Assembly (NCBI GenBank): GCA_016714985.1
Contig: JADKBS010000008.1
Span: forward strand, 186,001-250,000
Length of the DNA stretch: 64,000 bases
Reading direction: 5' to 3'
Origin: Saprospiraceae bacterium
GTDB taxonomy: Bacteria; Bacteroidota; Bacteroidia; Chitinophagales; Saprospiraceae
Of this stretch, positions 1 through 7,803 are shown one piece after another. The notes under the pieces are model-generated. The model saw only the letters and a program-made list of their open reading frames with translations, did not search any database and was not told the DNA's origin. Positions within the stretch are counted from its first letter, which is position 1, and each line of letters opens with the position of its first letter. The position numbers and the translations under genes are program-made.

Positions 1-54
1 CTTCCAAGGTTCCGCCCACGAGCGGTGGCGGTGGGTATTGACGTTGAGTTCCAT
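1..54 (-). CDS. N-terminus of a probable tryptophanase / beta-eliminating lyase (partial)
   Basis: An ATG on the minus strand at 54 opens a frame that runs off the window edge. Only 18 residues are visible; they contain RSWAEPWK, which resembles the extreme N-terminus of tryptophanase and tyrosine phenol-lyase (PLP enzymes that cleave tryptophan or tyrosine), where AEP-(W/Y/F)-(K/R)-IK precedes the first conserved block. The start is followed upstream by a long non-coding stretch, as expected for a gene start. The identification rests on very few residues and could be wrong. Confidence 0.4.
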   Translation of the reverse strand, partial: MELNVNTHRHRSWAEPWK

Positions 55-78
55 GTAATTTGGTTTTGGTTAAGCCAA

Positions 79-121
79 GTTGCGAGTTGCCAGTTGCGAG
101 CTGCCAGTTGCGAGCTGCCAG
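79..121. repeat. Microrepeat (GTTGCGAGCTGCCA-type)
   Basis: Three tandem, slightly varied copies of a 14-bp word (GTTGCGAGTTGCCA and variants) lie upstream of the minus-strand gene at 54. A degenerate inverted counterpart (AACTCGTGACTTACAACTC) follows at about 164-182. It belongs to the locus-specific microrepeat class seen across the window. Confidence 0.7.
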
Positions 122-485
122 TAAACTCAACTCTGGCTTTGCAAAGCCTATTTAGTTAGTAACAACTCGTGACTTACAACTCGGAGCCTTTTACTTATCC
201 GCAACTTGGGTTAGTTAGACTTTTTGGGGCAAAAGTCGGGGGTTGGGAGGAAGGGAGGGGTGAGGAAAGTCAGTTTAGCGAGGGGTGTAGGTCAGTGATG
301 ATTTCAGGGAAGTATCGGGAGGAAAAAGAATGGCTGGTATCCGACGATGGGGTAGTATTTTTCAAGTTCTTGAAGGGCAGCAACAATATGGTGGGCGATG
401 AACATTTTGAGTAGATTTTCAATTCTATTGCAAATTGACTCGAATTTTGTTTTATTTAGGCAAGTTCTCTTTAATTTTCCCCGGG
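122..485. other. Intergenic stretch without a convincing gene
   Basis: Short open frames occur on both strands, but none has recognisable protein character, codon bias like the neighbours or a start supported by context. The segment probably holds the promoter of the minus-strand lyase gene and the lost 5' part of the decayed gene that follows. Confidence 0.5.
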
Positions 486-703
486 GAGTTAATTGAGAAA
501 GGTGATTGCGGAGCGCCATAGACGTGCTGCTCGGCGTGGAGGAGGTACGCAACGAGGCGGTGCATTTCAGTGGGCGATTGAAGGAAATGGAGGAGGATAA
601 TCGAAAAGGCGTTTTATCGCCAGATAACTATACCAGGGAACGCAATGCCATCAGCGATGGGCTGTTGAGCCTTCTGGAGGAAAGGCGCAGGTGGCGGGGG
701 TAG
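486..703 (+). pseudogene. Fragment of an effector-associated domain (EAD11-like) protein
   Basis: The frame beginning at 506 (TTG) encodes a helical segment with SGRLKEME, KGVLSPDNY and RERNAISDGLLSLLEE. This matches the second half of the EAD11 adaptor domain, which Bacteroidota use to couple sensors or chaperones to effectors such as peptidases, TIR or NTPase modules. The preceding frame reads GELIEKGD; adding one T at the TT near 506 joins them as LIEKGDLRSAIDVLL, the normal start of the domain. There is no ATG upstream and no effector domain downstream, so this is a remnant or a one-base-damaged solo adaptor. Confidence 0.5.
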
Positions 704-773
704 GAAGCTGGCTTTTAGAAGGCAGTTTGTTTTCTTCAATCATGCTTTCCTTGCTTGTGACTTTAAATCAATC

Positions 774-968
774 TCAACCAGCAGCTACTTTCCCAGCTTT
801 CGCCAGTTTATAAGCCCTCAATTTCTGCTCCATTTCCTCCAATTCTTTTTCGAGCCAATCTTGGTCAGCGGGTGTTAGCTTGCCTTTTTCGAGGAGGTCG
901 TCCACGGTGGAGAAAAAACCTTCGACGGATTGGCGAAGTGCCTTCGGATTATTTTGATGCTTTTCCAT
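774..968 (-). CDS. Small hypothetical protein (64 aa)
   Basis: This small, charged, probably all-helical protein has a clean ATG start and a Lys/Ala-rich end (KAGKVAAG). It contains an acidic Glu-rich helix around residues 39-52. It lies 19 bp downstream of another small minus-strand gene (988-1173), so the two are probably cotranscribed, and both follow the RND permease gene on the same strand. No family was recognised. A DNA-binding or toxin-antitoxin role is possible but nothing in the sequence shows it. Confidence 0.5.
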   Translation of the reverse strand: MEKHQNNPKALRQSVEGFFSTVDDLLEKGKLTPADQDWLEKELEEMEQKLRAYKLAKAGKVAAG

Positions 969-987
969 TTGCTTAGAATTTACTGGT

Positions 988-1173
988 TCAGTCTATTTTT
1001 CTGAGTTTACTGCGATATTCCAAAATCAGGTCGAGAACCCTATCCACTTCTTGCATTCGGGAAACACCCTTTGGCAAGCCTATTTCTTTATCAGTCCAAT
1101 TATCGCTTGTAAGCATAGAAAGATAAAGTTGCAATGTCCGGATTTTTGCCTGAAGTAGTTCTCGTTCTGTCAT
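988..1173 (-). CDS. Small hypothetical protein (61 aa)
   Basis: A 61-residue helical protein starts at ATG 1173, only 12 bp after the stop of the RND permease gene, so it is probably the second gene of that transcript. It contains an N-terminal amphipathic helix (TERELLQAKIRTLQLYL) and a C-terminal basic helix. No family was recognised. The tight spacing and the small partner at 774-968 suggest one operon of three genes, but function cannot be inferred. Confidence 0.5.
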   Translation of the reverse strand: MTERELLQAKIRTLQLYLSMLTSDNWTDKEIGLPKGVSRMQEVDRVLDLILEYRSKLRKID

Positions 1174-1185
1174 AGTAGTTTGTTT

Positions 1186-4100
1186 TTACAAACTTACCGC
1201 TTTTTCCTCAACCACTTCCTCCCCAATCATCTCCTCATACCCCTTCCCCCCCTTCCTCGACAAGAACGAATACATCGCCGGAATCACGAACAGCGTCAGC
1301 AGCAGCGAGAACAGGATGCCGCCCACGATGACGATGCCCAACGGGATGCGGCTCGTTGCGGCAGCACCCAACGACATGGCGATGGGCAATGCACCGAGCG
1401 ACATGGCGAGGCTGGTCATCAAAATCGGGCGGAGGCGGGCGGTACTGGCCTCCACCACGGCCTGCCATTTGTCCAGGCCCGCCTTGCGCTTTTGGTTGGC
1501 GAATTCCACGATGAGGATGCCGTTCTTCGTCACAAGGCCTATGAGCATGATCATCCCGATTTGCGAGAAGATGTTCAGCGTCTGGTCGAAAAGCCAGAGC
1601 GAGAGCACGGCTCCGGCAAGGGCCAACGGCACGGTGAGCATGATGACCAACGGGTCAACGAAGCTCTCAAATTGCGCAGCAAGCACGAGGAAAATCAGCA
1701 CGAGGGCGAGGATGAAGGCAAAGCTGGTATTGCCCTGGCTCTCGGCGAACTCCCGACTGGAGCCAGCCAACGCCGTGCTCCAGGTATCATCGAGCAGCCC
1801 GTCGGCAATGCGCTGCATCTCAGCGATGCCATCGCCGATGGTCTTGCCGGGTGCAAGGCCAGCGCTGATGGTGGCGCTCTTGTAGCGGTCGAAGTGGTAA
1901 ATCACGGGCGGCGAGGTCTCCTCCCGGATGGTCACGAGGTTGTCCAAGGGGATGGGCTGGCCTTGGTTGTTCCTGACGAAGATGTTCTTCAAGTCCGTCG
2001 GGTCGTCCCGGTCGCTGCGGGCCACTTGGCCGATGACCTGGTACTGCTTGCCTTCCTTGATGAAATAACCGAGGCGACGGTTGGAGAGCGCCAATTGCAG
2101 CGTCTCGCTCACGTCGGCCACGCTGACGCCCATCTGGGTGGCCTTCAGGCGGTCAATCTCGATGCGCAGTTCCGGCTTGTTGAACTTGAGGTCGGGGTCA
2201 ACGCCTTGGAAAACGGGGCTTTGATTGGCCTGCTCCACAAATTGCGGCAGCACTTCCTTTAGCTTTTCAAAATTGTTGTTCTGAATCACGAACTGCACGG
2301 GCAGGCCGCCCCTACGATTGGCGCTGATGGTCTGCTCCTGTATGGGGAATGCCTTGCCCTCGCTGAACTTGCCGAGGTTTTTGCCCACCATTGCCACTAG
2401 GTCTTGCTGGCTGCGGGTGCGTTCGTTGGGCTCCACCAGCACCACCCGCACGAAGCCTTGGTTGACGGAGCCGGATCCGAAAAAACCGGGTGCCGTCACA
2501 CTCATCACCACCCGGTGCTCGGGCACGGAGTCGAGCATGAACTGCGACATGCGGTCAATATAGCGGTCCATTGCATCGAAACTGGTGCCCTCCGGCATGG
2601 ACATCTGCATACGGAACTGCCCCCGGTCTTCGAGCGGTGCAAGCTCGGACTGCAAGCCCCCGCCTATTTTATAAATAATGAAAAAACAGGCCACAATGAT
2701 GGGCAGTGCCATCCAACGGATTTTCATAAAACCACCGAGCAACCAAGCGTAGCCCCGCTCCATACCCGCAAAAAACGGCTCGGTGACCCGCCAGAGCCAG
2801 CCGTGGTGGCTGCCGCTCATTTTCACGTTCAAAACAGGGGTGAGCGTCAATGACACGAAGGCCGAGATGAGCACTGCCCCAGCTACCACGATGCCGAACT
2901 CCCGGAACAACCGCCCCACAAAGCCCTGCAAAAAAATGATGGGCAGGAAGATAACCGCCAAGGTGATGCTCGTGGCAATGACGGCGAAGTAAATCTCCTT
3001 CGACCCCTCCCGTGCAGCCTGCCATTTGTTCATGCCGCCCTCCATTTTCTTGAAGATATTCTCGGTAACGACGATGCCGTCGTCAACAACCAAGCCCGTG
3101 GCCAGCACGATGGCGAGCAGCGTGAGTATGTTGATGGTGAACCCGGCAAGGTACATGATGAAGAATGCCCCTATGAGCGAAACGGGAATGTCGATCAGCG
3201 GGCGGAAGGCCACCAGTGCATTGCGGAAGAAAAAGAAAACGACCAGTACCACGAGACCGATGGAGATGAGCAATGTCTCTTCCACTTCGGTGATGGACTG
3301 CTTGATGAACTTCACGGAATCGAAAGCGATGTCGAGCTTGATGTCCTCCGGCACTTCTTTCTTCAGTTGTTCGAGGCGGCGGTAGAACTCGTCGGAAATC
3401 TCTACGTAGTTGCTGCCAGGCTGCGGGGTGATGGCGATGGCAATCATGGGCACCATGCTGCGCTTGAGCACGGTTTCCTCGTTTTCGGGACCGAGCACGG
3501 CCTGTCCGATGTCCTTCAGGCGGATGTCCCCTGCGGGGCTGTTTTTTACGATTAAATCCGAGAACTCCTCCTCCGTGTTGAGCCTGCCGAAGGTGCGGAC
3601 GGTCAGCTCGGTATTGTTGCCAGCGATTTTACCGCTCGGCAGTTCCACGTTTTCACGGGCGAGTGCATTGCGCACATCGGTGGGGGTGAGGCCATAAGCG
3701 CTCATCTTGGCGGGGTCCATCCAGATGCGCATGGCGTAGCGTTTTTCGCCCCAGATGTTCACACCACTCACGCCGGGGATGGTCTCCAGGCGCTCCACGA
3801 GGGTGTTGTTGGCAAATTCGGTGAGCTGCAACTGGTTGCGGATGTCGCTCTCCACGATCATGGAAAGGATAGGCCCGGCACTGGCGTCGGACTTGGAAAC
3901 GACGGGCGGCCCGTCGAGGTCGGGCGGGAGGTTGCGGAGCGCCCCAGCTACCTTGTCCCGCACGTCGTTGGCGGCGTCTTCGAGGCTGATGCCCAGCTCG
4001 AACTCCACAGTGATATTGCTCGTGCCTTGGCTGCTGCCGCTGGTAATGCTCTTGACCCCGGCGATGGCGTTCATGGCCTTTTCGAGCGGCTCGCTTATCT

Positions 4101-4284
4101 GGCTCTCGATGATGTCGGCGTTGGCCCCAGCGTAGTTGGTGCGCACGTTGACGGTGGGCGGGTCAATGGCGGGGAAATCCCGCACGCCAAGGAACTGGAA
4201 ACCGAGGATGCCAAAAAGCACAATGAGGATGCTCATCACGATGGCGAGGACTGGGCGGCGGAGGGAAAGTTCGGAGATGGTCAT
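1186..4284 (-). CDS. RND-family efflux pump inner-membrane permease (AcrB/MexB-like)
   Basis: The 1032-residue product has the family length and layout: TM1 at residues 10-30 after MTISELSLRRP, a first large periplasmic loop, a TM block at about 340-500, a second periplasmic loop and a final TM block. The proton-relay aspartates are visible in TM4 (GLVVDDGIVVTEN, near residue 400) and the partner lysine in LVTKNGILIVEFANQ (near 925). It would export hydrophobic compounds by proton antiport in a tripartite pump. The adaptor and TolC-type genes that usually precede it are absent; upstream lie only a short gap and an antitoxin gene. It is therefore an orphan permease that must use partners encoded elsewhere. 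Two small genes follow on the same strand. Confidence 0.93.
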   Translation of the reverse strand: MTISELSLRRPVLAIVMSILIVLFGILGFQFLGVRDFPAIDPPTVNVRTNYAGANADIIESQISEPLEKAMNAIAGVKSITSGSSQGTSNITVEFELGISLEDAANDVRDKVAGALRNLPPDLDGPPVVSKSDASAGPILSMIVESDIRNQLQLTEFANNTLVERLETIPGVSGVNIWGEKRYAMRIWMDPAKMSAYGLTPTDVRNALARENVELPSGKIAGNNTELTVRTFGRLNTEEEFSDLIVKNSPAGDIRLKDIGQAVLGPENEETVLKRSMVPMIAIAITPQPGSNYVEISDEFYRRLEQLKKEVPEDIKLDIAFDSVKFIKQSITEVEETLLISIGLVVLVVFFFFRNALVAFRPLIDIPVSLIGAFFIMYLAGFTINILTLLAIVLATGLVVDDGIVVTENIFKKMEGGMNKWQAAREGSKEIYFAVIATSITLAVIFLPIIFLQGFVGRLFREFGIVVAGAVLISAFVSLTLTPVLNVKMSGSHHGWLWRVTEPFFAGMERGYAWLLGGFMKIRWMALPIIVACFFIIYKIGGGLQSELAPLEDRGQFRMQMSMPEGTSFDAMDRYIDRMSQFMLDSVPEHRVVMSVTAPGFFGSGSVNQGFVRVVLVEPNERTRSQQDLVAMVGKNLGKFSEGKAFPIQEQTISANRRGGLPVQFVIQNNNFEKLKEVLPQFVEQANQSPVFQGVDPDLKFNKPELRIEIDRLKATQMGVSVADVSETLQLALSNRRLGYFIKEGKQYQVIGQVARSDRDDPTDLKNIFVRNNQGQPIPLDNLVTIREETSPPVIYHFDRYKSATISAGLAPGKTIGDGIAEMQRIADGLLDDTWSTALAGSSREFAESQGNTSFAFILALVLIFLVLAAQFESFVDPLVIMLTVPLALAGAVLSLWLFDQTLNIFSQIGMIMLIGLVTKNGILIVEFANQKRKAGLDKWQAVVEASTARLRPILMTSLAMSLGALPIAMSLGAAATSRIPLGIVIVGGILFSLLLTLFVIPAMYSFLSRKGGKGYEEMIGEEVVEEKAVSL

Positions 4285-4422
4285 GCGGCGATTTACGATT
4301 TACGATTTTGGATTTACAATTTTAGGGTCAAGGATGGGGCAAAGTAAGCGGTTTAAACAAAATCGCCAGTACATAGTTGCCAAAAGTCTCGTATCCGGGG
4401 AGGAAATTGGCTTTTCAGAAAA

Positions 4423-4509
4423 TCAATGGGGGCAGGTAAAACAGCTTTTTCCAGTCATGTTGGTCGTTGTAACATGCAGCATAATATTGGTATCAAAAAC
4501 ATAGGTCAT
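4423..4509 (-). pseudogene. Truncated PIN-domain (VapC-like) toxin
   Basis: The stop of the antitoxin gene overlaps a new ATG on the same strand (ATGA, 4506-4509). It opens a 28-codon frame beginning MTYVFDTNIMLHV, the classic first strand of PIN-domain RNase toxins (YVFDTNI-L), whose Asp is the first metal ligand. The frame then runs into unrelated sequence and a stop, and the remaining acidic residues of the PIN active site are missing. The spacing is that of a VapBC-type pair. The toxin is inactivated and the antitoxin has survived. Confidence 0.7.
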
Positions 4510-4841
4510 TTCGAGAGCATTGCCAACAGTTCTTCAATCGGTTCTTCCACCTTCATTTCGTGAACGGCCTCCTCGATGGCAGCTTCATTATGCCCATTCC
4601 AGCCTTGTGCCGCTTTGAGATACGTTGGGTCGAGTTTTTTACGAATTGGCTTTGCCAATTCTGGTTTTGCCAATTTGTTGGGTGGTTTTGGGTTGTCATC
4701 AGGCTGGGCGTTTTTTTGCTTTCCGCCTTTACTGTTCTTGCTTTTCTGCAACAATGAATCAATGAATTGCATCACCTCTTGCTGCAATGCTTCGGGAAGG
4801 CTATTGAATTTATCGTTCAATTGAACCGTCATCTTTTTCAA
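4506..4841 (-). CDS. Antitoxin-like protein (DUF2281-type), partner of a broken PIN toxin
   Basis: The 111-residue product carries, near residues 11-32, FNSLPEALQQEVMQFIDSLL, the short helix pattern of DUF2281/VapB-like antitoxins (L-P-x-x-x-Q-x-E-V-x-D/x-F-I-x-x-L). A Lys/Pro-rich linker and an acidic C-terminal segment follow, the latter suited to binding a toxin. The gene overlaps the start of the truncated PIN frame by the four bases ATGA, indicating translational coupling. With the toxin lost it is an orphan antitoxin that may still cross-neutralise related toxins. Confidence 0.6.
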   Translation of the reverse strand: MKKMTVQLNDKFNSLPEALQQEVMQFIDSLLQKSKNSKGGKQKNAQPDDNPKPPNKLAKPELAKPIRKKLDPTYLKAAQGWNGHNEAAIEEAVHEMKVEEPIEELLAMLSK

Positions 4842-4932
4842 GGTTTGATAAAAATCGGCAGTAGATACTCACTCAAAATTAACCAACCCTTCCAAAGTTC
4901 CCACCTTTCCCACCAATTTCCAAAAATGTGCC

Positions 4933-5700
4933 CTACTTCCCTCCCTTCTTCTCCTTCGGCTTCTTCTTCACCGCCGCATCGAGCATCATGATTTTCTGCC
5001 AAACCATGCCAGACAGTTCATGGGAGAGGGATTCCACCTCGTCCACGGTCTTTTGCACCTCGGAGTCTTGGAAACATTGCACATGAAGCGCTGCCAACTT
5101 GGAGTTGATGGCCAACAATTCGGAGCAATAATCGAGGTAGCGGGTAAGCTCGTAGGGGGACATTTGGCGCTCTGGGGAAGAGGCAGTTTTTTTGAACTCT
5201 GCAACGAGCGAGCCGGGGTCTTTCGTCAACTGGTGCATGTCCACCACGTGGGCGATGGAGCGCAGGCGGTGCAAGGAGTTCAAGGCTGCCTTGCGCTTGA
5301 TGCGGTTTTCCAGTGTGGCCAGGAACAAGATGGCTAAGCCCAGAAAAACGACTTCGTTGATGGCACTCTCTGCGCCCTGCAAGATTTCCATCAAGCCACT
5401 TTCCCCTGCCGGGATGTAGCGGATGGTCATCACACTGAGCCACCCTGTGAGTCCTACCAGCAGGCCGATGGCCAAAAAAGTAACAATGCGGATGGGCCAT
5501 AGCGGCTTGGGCAACTGCTCCACCAACTGGACGATGGCCGCCGCCACCTCGCTCAATTCGCTGGCCACTTTGCCCAGCCCCGAGGCGGGAAAGCGCTCCT
5601 CTATCCTCATGCGCAGCTTTTCCAGCGTATCAAGGATTTGGGTGGGCCGCAACTCAGAGTAGCGGCTCGGCGGGAATTTCGTGGCGAAGAAAAAGGACAT
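4933..5700 (-). CDS. Hypothetical membrane protein with two TM helices (255 aa)
   Basis: Residues 1-65 are hydrophilic and helical. Two transmembrane segments follow at about 70-92 (IRIVTFLAIGLLVGLTGWL) and 115-135 (VVFLGLAILFLATLENRI), then a helical cytoplasmic domain of about 110 residues and a Lys-rich tail (KKKPKEKKGGK). No known family or catalytic motif was recognised. It stands alone between an antitoxin gene and a sugar nucleotidyltransferase on the same strand, with gaps of about 90 and 54 bp. The topology is compatible with a membrane-anchored helical scaffold. Confidence 0.6.
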   Translation of the reverse strand: MSFFFATKFPPSRYSELRPTQILDTLEKLRMRIEERFPASGLGKVASELSEVAAAIVQLVEQLPKPLWPIRIVTFLAIGLLVGLTGWLSVMTIRYIPAGESGLMEILQGAESAINEVVFLGLAILFLATLENRIKRKAALNSLHRLRSIAHVVDMHQLTKDPGSLVAEFKKTASSPERQMSPYELTRYLDYCSELLAINSKLAALHVQCFQDSEVQKTVDEVESLSHELSGMVWQKIMMLDAAVKKKPKEKKGGK

Positions 5701-5754
5701 GGTTGGATGAGGAATGATAAATGTTGGAATCGTGGATTGGTTGCGCCTCCAGCA

Positions 5755-6585
5755 CTAATCATTCGCAGTGGCGAAGTTGCAGTTTTTTTTTAAAAAAGCC
5801 TCAGCAGCTTCCAACGCTTCCAGCTTGCCCACATCCAACCATTCGTCGGCACTGTGGTCAAAGCCAAGTATGAGGCACGTTTGAGCAGCTTCCAGATAGA
5901 CATCTATGATGGAAAAAGGCCCCTTCGTTGCTGGCAACCAGTTTAACAAGGCGGGGTTGATGGCGTGGATGCCGCTGAATGCGAAAGGATTGAAGGCTAA
6001 AGGATTGAAGGATTGAAGGATTGAAGGATTGAAGGATTGAAGAGGGGCGACTGCCAACTGCGGACTGCCGACTGTGGACTGCGGACTGCCGACTATCCTC
6101 TCTTCCCCCGTCTTGGCGTTCTGCCAGCCGCAAAGGCGCATTTTTTCATCGAACAAAAAATAGCGGGACGTGGTGCGGCGGCGCACGGCAAGCGTGGCGA
6201 TGGCGCCGCTTTCGAGGTGTTTTTGGTAAAAATGGGCGAGGTTCATGTCCGTCAGGACGTCGGCATTGCAAACCAAAAAGGGCAGGCCGTCATCGAAGAA
6301 CCAAGCGGCTTTTTTCAGGCCACCGCCCGTATCGAGCAACTGTTCCCGCTCGTCGGACACGGCGATTTGGATGCCGAACTGCCCGTTTTTTTCAATGAAA
6401 TCAATGACTTGCTCCGCAAAATGGTGGACGTTCACGATGATTTCCCGGCAGCCCGCTGCCTTCAGCCGGCGGATGGCGATTTCGAGCAAGGTGACGCCAT
6501 TCACCTCCACGAGCGCCTTTGGTCGGTCGTTGGTGAGGGGGCGGAGGCGGGTGCCGAGGCCAGCGGCGAAGATGAGGGCTTTCAT
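5755..6585 (-). CDS. Sugar-1-phosphate nucleotidyltransferase (MurU / mannose-1-P guanylyltransferase-like)
   Basis: The start at 6585 gives MKALIFAAGLGTRLRPLT, the nucleotide-binding signature G-x-G-T-R-x-x-P-x-T. KALVEV follows at about residues 23-28, and an LVCNADVL strand carries the metal-binding Asp near residue 100. The protein would transfer a nucleotidyl group to a sugar-1-phosphate or N-acetylmuramate-1-phosphate in cell-wall or polysaccharide precursor synthesis. An upstream ATG at 6660 exists but would translate only the tandem repeat that fills the gap. Residues of about 164-200 are not part of the family fold: they are the in-frame translation of two microrepeats (5986-6094). 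The reading frame stays open across them and the C-terminal FSGIHAINP motif resumes normally. Confidence 0.85.
   Translation of the reverse strand: MKALIFAAGLGTRLRPLTNDRPKALVEVNGVTLLEIAIRRLKAAGCREIIVNVHHFAEQVIDFIEKNGQFGIQIAVSDEREQLLDTGGGLKKAAWFFDDGLPFLVCNADVLTDMNLAHFYQKHLESGAIATLAVRRRTTSRYFLFDEKMRLCGWQNAKTGEERIVGSPQSTVGSPQLAVAPLQSFNPSILQSFNPLAFNPFAFSGIHAINPALLNWLPATKGPFSIIDVYLEAAQTCLILGFDHSADEWLDVGKLEALEAAEAFLKKNCNFATAND
5986..6094. repeat. Two microrepeats inserted in frame in the nucleotidyltransferase gene
   Basis: About six copies of an AGGATTGA-type 8-mer (5986-6043) are followed by a run of GACTGC(C/G)(A/G)ACT units (6048-6094). The second word is the same family that fills intergenic gaps at 9.1, 10.1, 28.0 and 62.4 kb. 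Here both lie inside the coding frame on the opposite strand and contain no stop in the used frame. Confidence 0.85.
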
Positions 6586-6591
6586 AATATA

Positions 6592-6680
6592 AGAGGGGTG
6601 AGAGGGTGAGAGGGTGAGAGGGTGAGAGAGGTGAGAGGGTGAGAGTCTCGCATCTCTCACTCTCTCACCCCCTCACTCTC
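6592..6680. repeat. GAGAGGGT microrepeat with inverted arm
   Basis: Tandem GTGAGAGG units (6598-6645) are followed by the inverted word CTCTCACC (6650-6680). The repeat fills the whole gap between the nucleotidyltransferase start codon (6585) and the hydrolase stop (6673) and even enters the last hydrolase codons. The arms can fold into a hairpin. Confidence 0.75.
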
Positions 6681-7485
6681 TTATTTCCGAAAGAAACTCC
6701 CGGAATGCCTTGGCCGTCTCCCTGCTTGCCGAGAACATACCCATGTGCCCAACGGTGGGGAATACATGGATGATGCCCCGATTGGGCAACGTGGTCATGG
6801 CCATGCTCACATCGAGCGGCACAGCAGTATCGTGCTGACCAATGAGCATGAGCACGGGGCATTGCAGATGGCGCAGCACCTCAGATCGGTCTTGGCGATT
6901 GCGCATGGAGTCAAGTGCGGCGATGATGGCTTCTGGCGAAAAATGTATCGCATTGTGAATCAACCGGTTGACTTCCGACTGGTAGCCCTTGGAGAAATCG
7001 TAGATGAAAAGCTGCGGGATGGTCTGTCGCACATAGATGACATGGCCATTGGTCTTGACAAACTCGATGGCTTTGAGCCTCCCGGCCTTTTTCTCTTCGG
7101 AGTCGGCAAAAGGGTGTGAATGGAACATGCACAGACCCGCTATTTTCTCCCCCCACTTCTCGGCGTAGGCAAGGGCCACGTAACCGCCCATAGAATGCCC
7201 TGTGAGGATGAATTTTTGAAGGCCCAAATGTTCCACAACAGCGGCTACTGCCTCGGCCATACCTGCCATGGTCAGGTTTTCCGTGAGTTCGGAACTGCCG
7301 CAGCCTGGCAGGTCTATACAGATATACCGCCTGTTGGGCAGCAATGGGAGCCATTCTTCCCAAAGTCGGCTGTCCTCCAAAAAACCATGTATCAACACGA
7401 CTGGAAGCCCCTCTGCGTCCCGGCTCTTTCCCGGATTGTTGTCAAAATAGGCGATTTGTTTCCCCTTGAATATTATTTGTTCCAT
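6673..7485 (-). CDS. Alpha/beta-fold hydrolase (270 aa)
   Basis: The protein has the standard single-domain hydrolase order: oxyanion HGF at about residues 33-35, the nucleophile elbow GHSMGG with Ser98, an acid in GQHDTAVP near residue 220, and the catalytic His in VGHMG near residue 248. No signal peptide is present, so it should act in the cytoplasm on an ester, lactone or similar substrate that cannot be named from sequence. It precedes the nucleotidyltransferase gene on the same strand with only a repeat-filled gap between them, so the two may be cotranscribed. Confidence 0.88.
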   Translation of the reverse strand: MEQIIFKGKQIAYFDNNPGKSRDAEGLPVVLIHGFLEDSRLWEEWLPLLPNRRYICIDLPGCGSSELTENLTMAGMAEAVAAVVEHLGLQKFILTGHSMGGYVALAYAEKWGEKIAGLCMFHSHPFADSEEKKAGRLKAIEFVKTNGHVIYVRQTIPQLFIYDFSKGYQSEVNRLIHNAIHFSPEAIIAALDSMRNRQDRSEVLRHLQCPVLMLIGQHDTAVPLDVSMAMTTLPNRGIIHVFPTVGHMGMFSASRETAKAFREFLSEIRE

Positions 7486-7803
7486 TTTCCAATTTCAGGC
7501 GGCATAGTGATGGCAAGTTTATTTACAAAACATTGATTGACAAAAACTTGTGTAAAATCCTGGCCGACCAAAAGTTCGCTCCATTTGTCAGTGGCCACAG
7601 CCTGTGGCGGCGGCACTGTCTTATTTTTTTTGCAAAAATACTTTTCTTGCATGGTTTTCAGGCCAATTTATAATTTTACCCATCCGTTTTGGAAAACTAT
7701 ACACGTGGTGGAACCAATATTGTCCATTTGGATGCCCATATCGTAGGCCACATCCTTCCCACTGTTGAACTTTTCCTTTGAACTTTCGACTTGACACTTA
7801 CTG
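7486..7803. other. Divergent intergenic region without a gene
   Basis: This 318-bp gap separates the minus-strand hydrolase from the plus-strand phosphatase and so should hold both promoters. I see no clear TANNTTTG element; the closest is TTCCTTTG near 7769. No open frame with protein character and no strong hairpin were found. Confidence 0.4.

Noticed and set aside
169..414. 81-codon plus-strand open frame near the left edge
   Set aside because: Low-complexity Gly/Glu-rich sequence that starts in a microrepeat; no support as a gene.
1180..2262. 360-codon plus-strand open frame inside the RND permease gene
   Set aside because: It is antisense to a clearly identified permease, His/Arg/Asp-rich and without any domain; a shadow of the real gene's codon bias.
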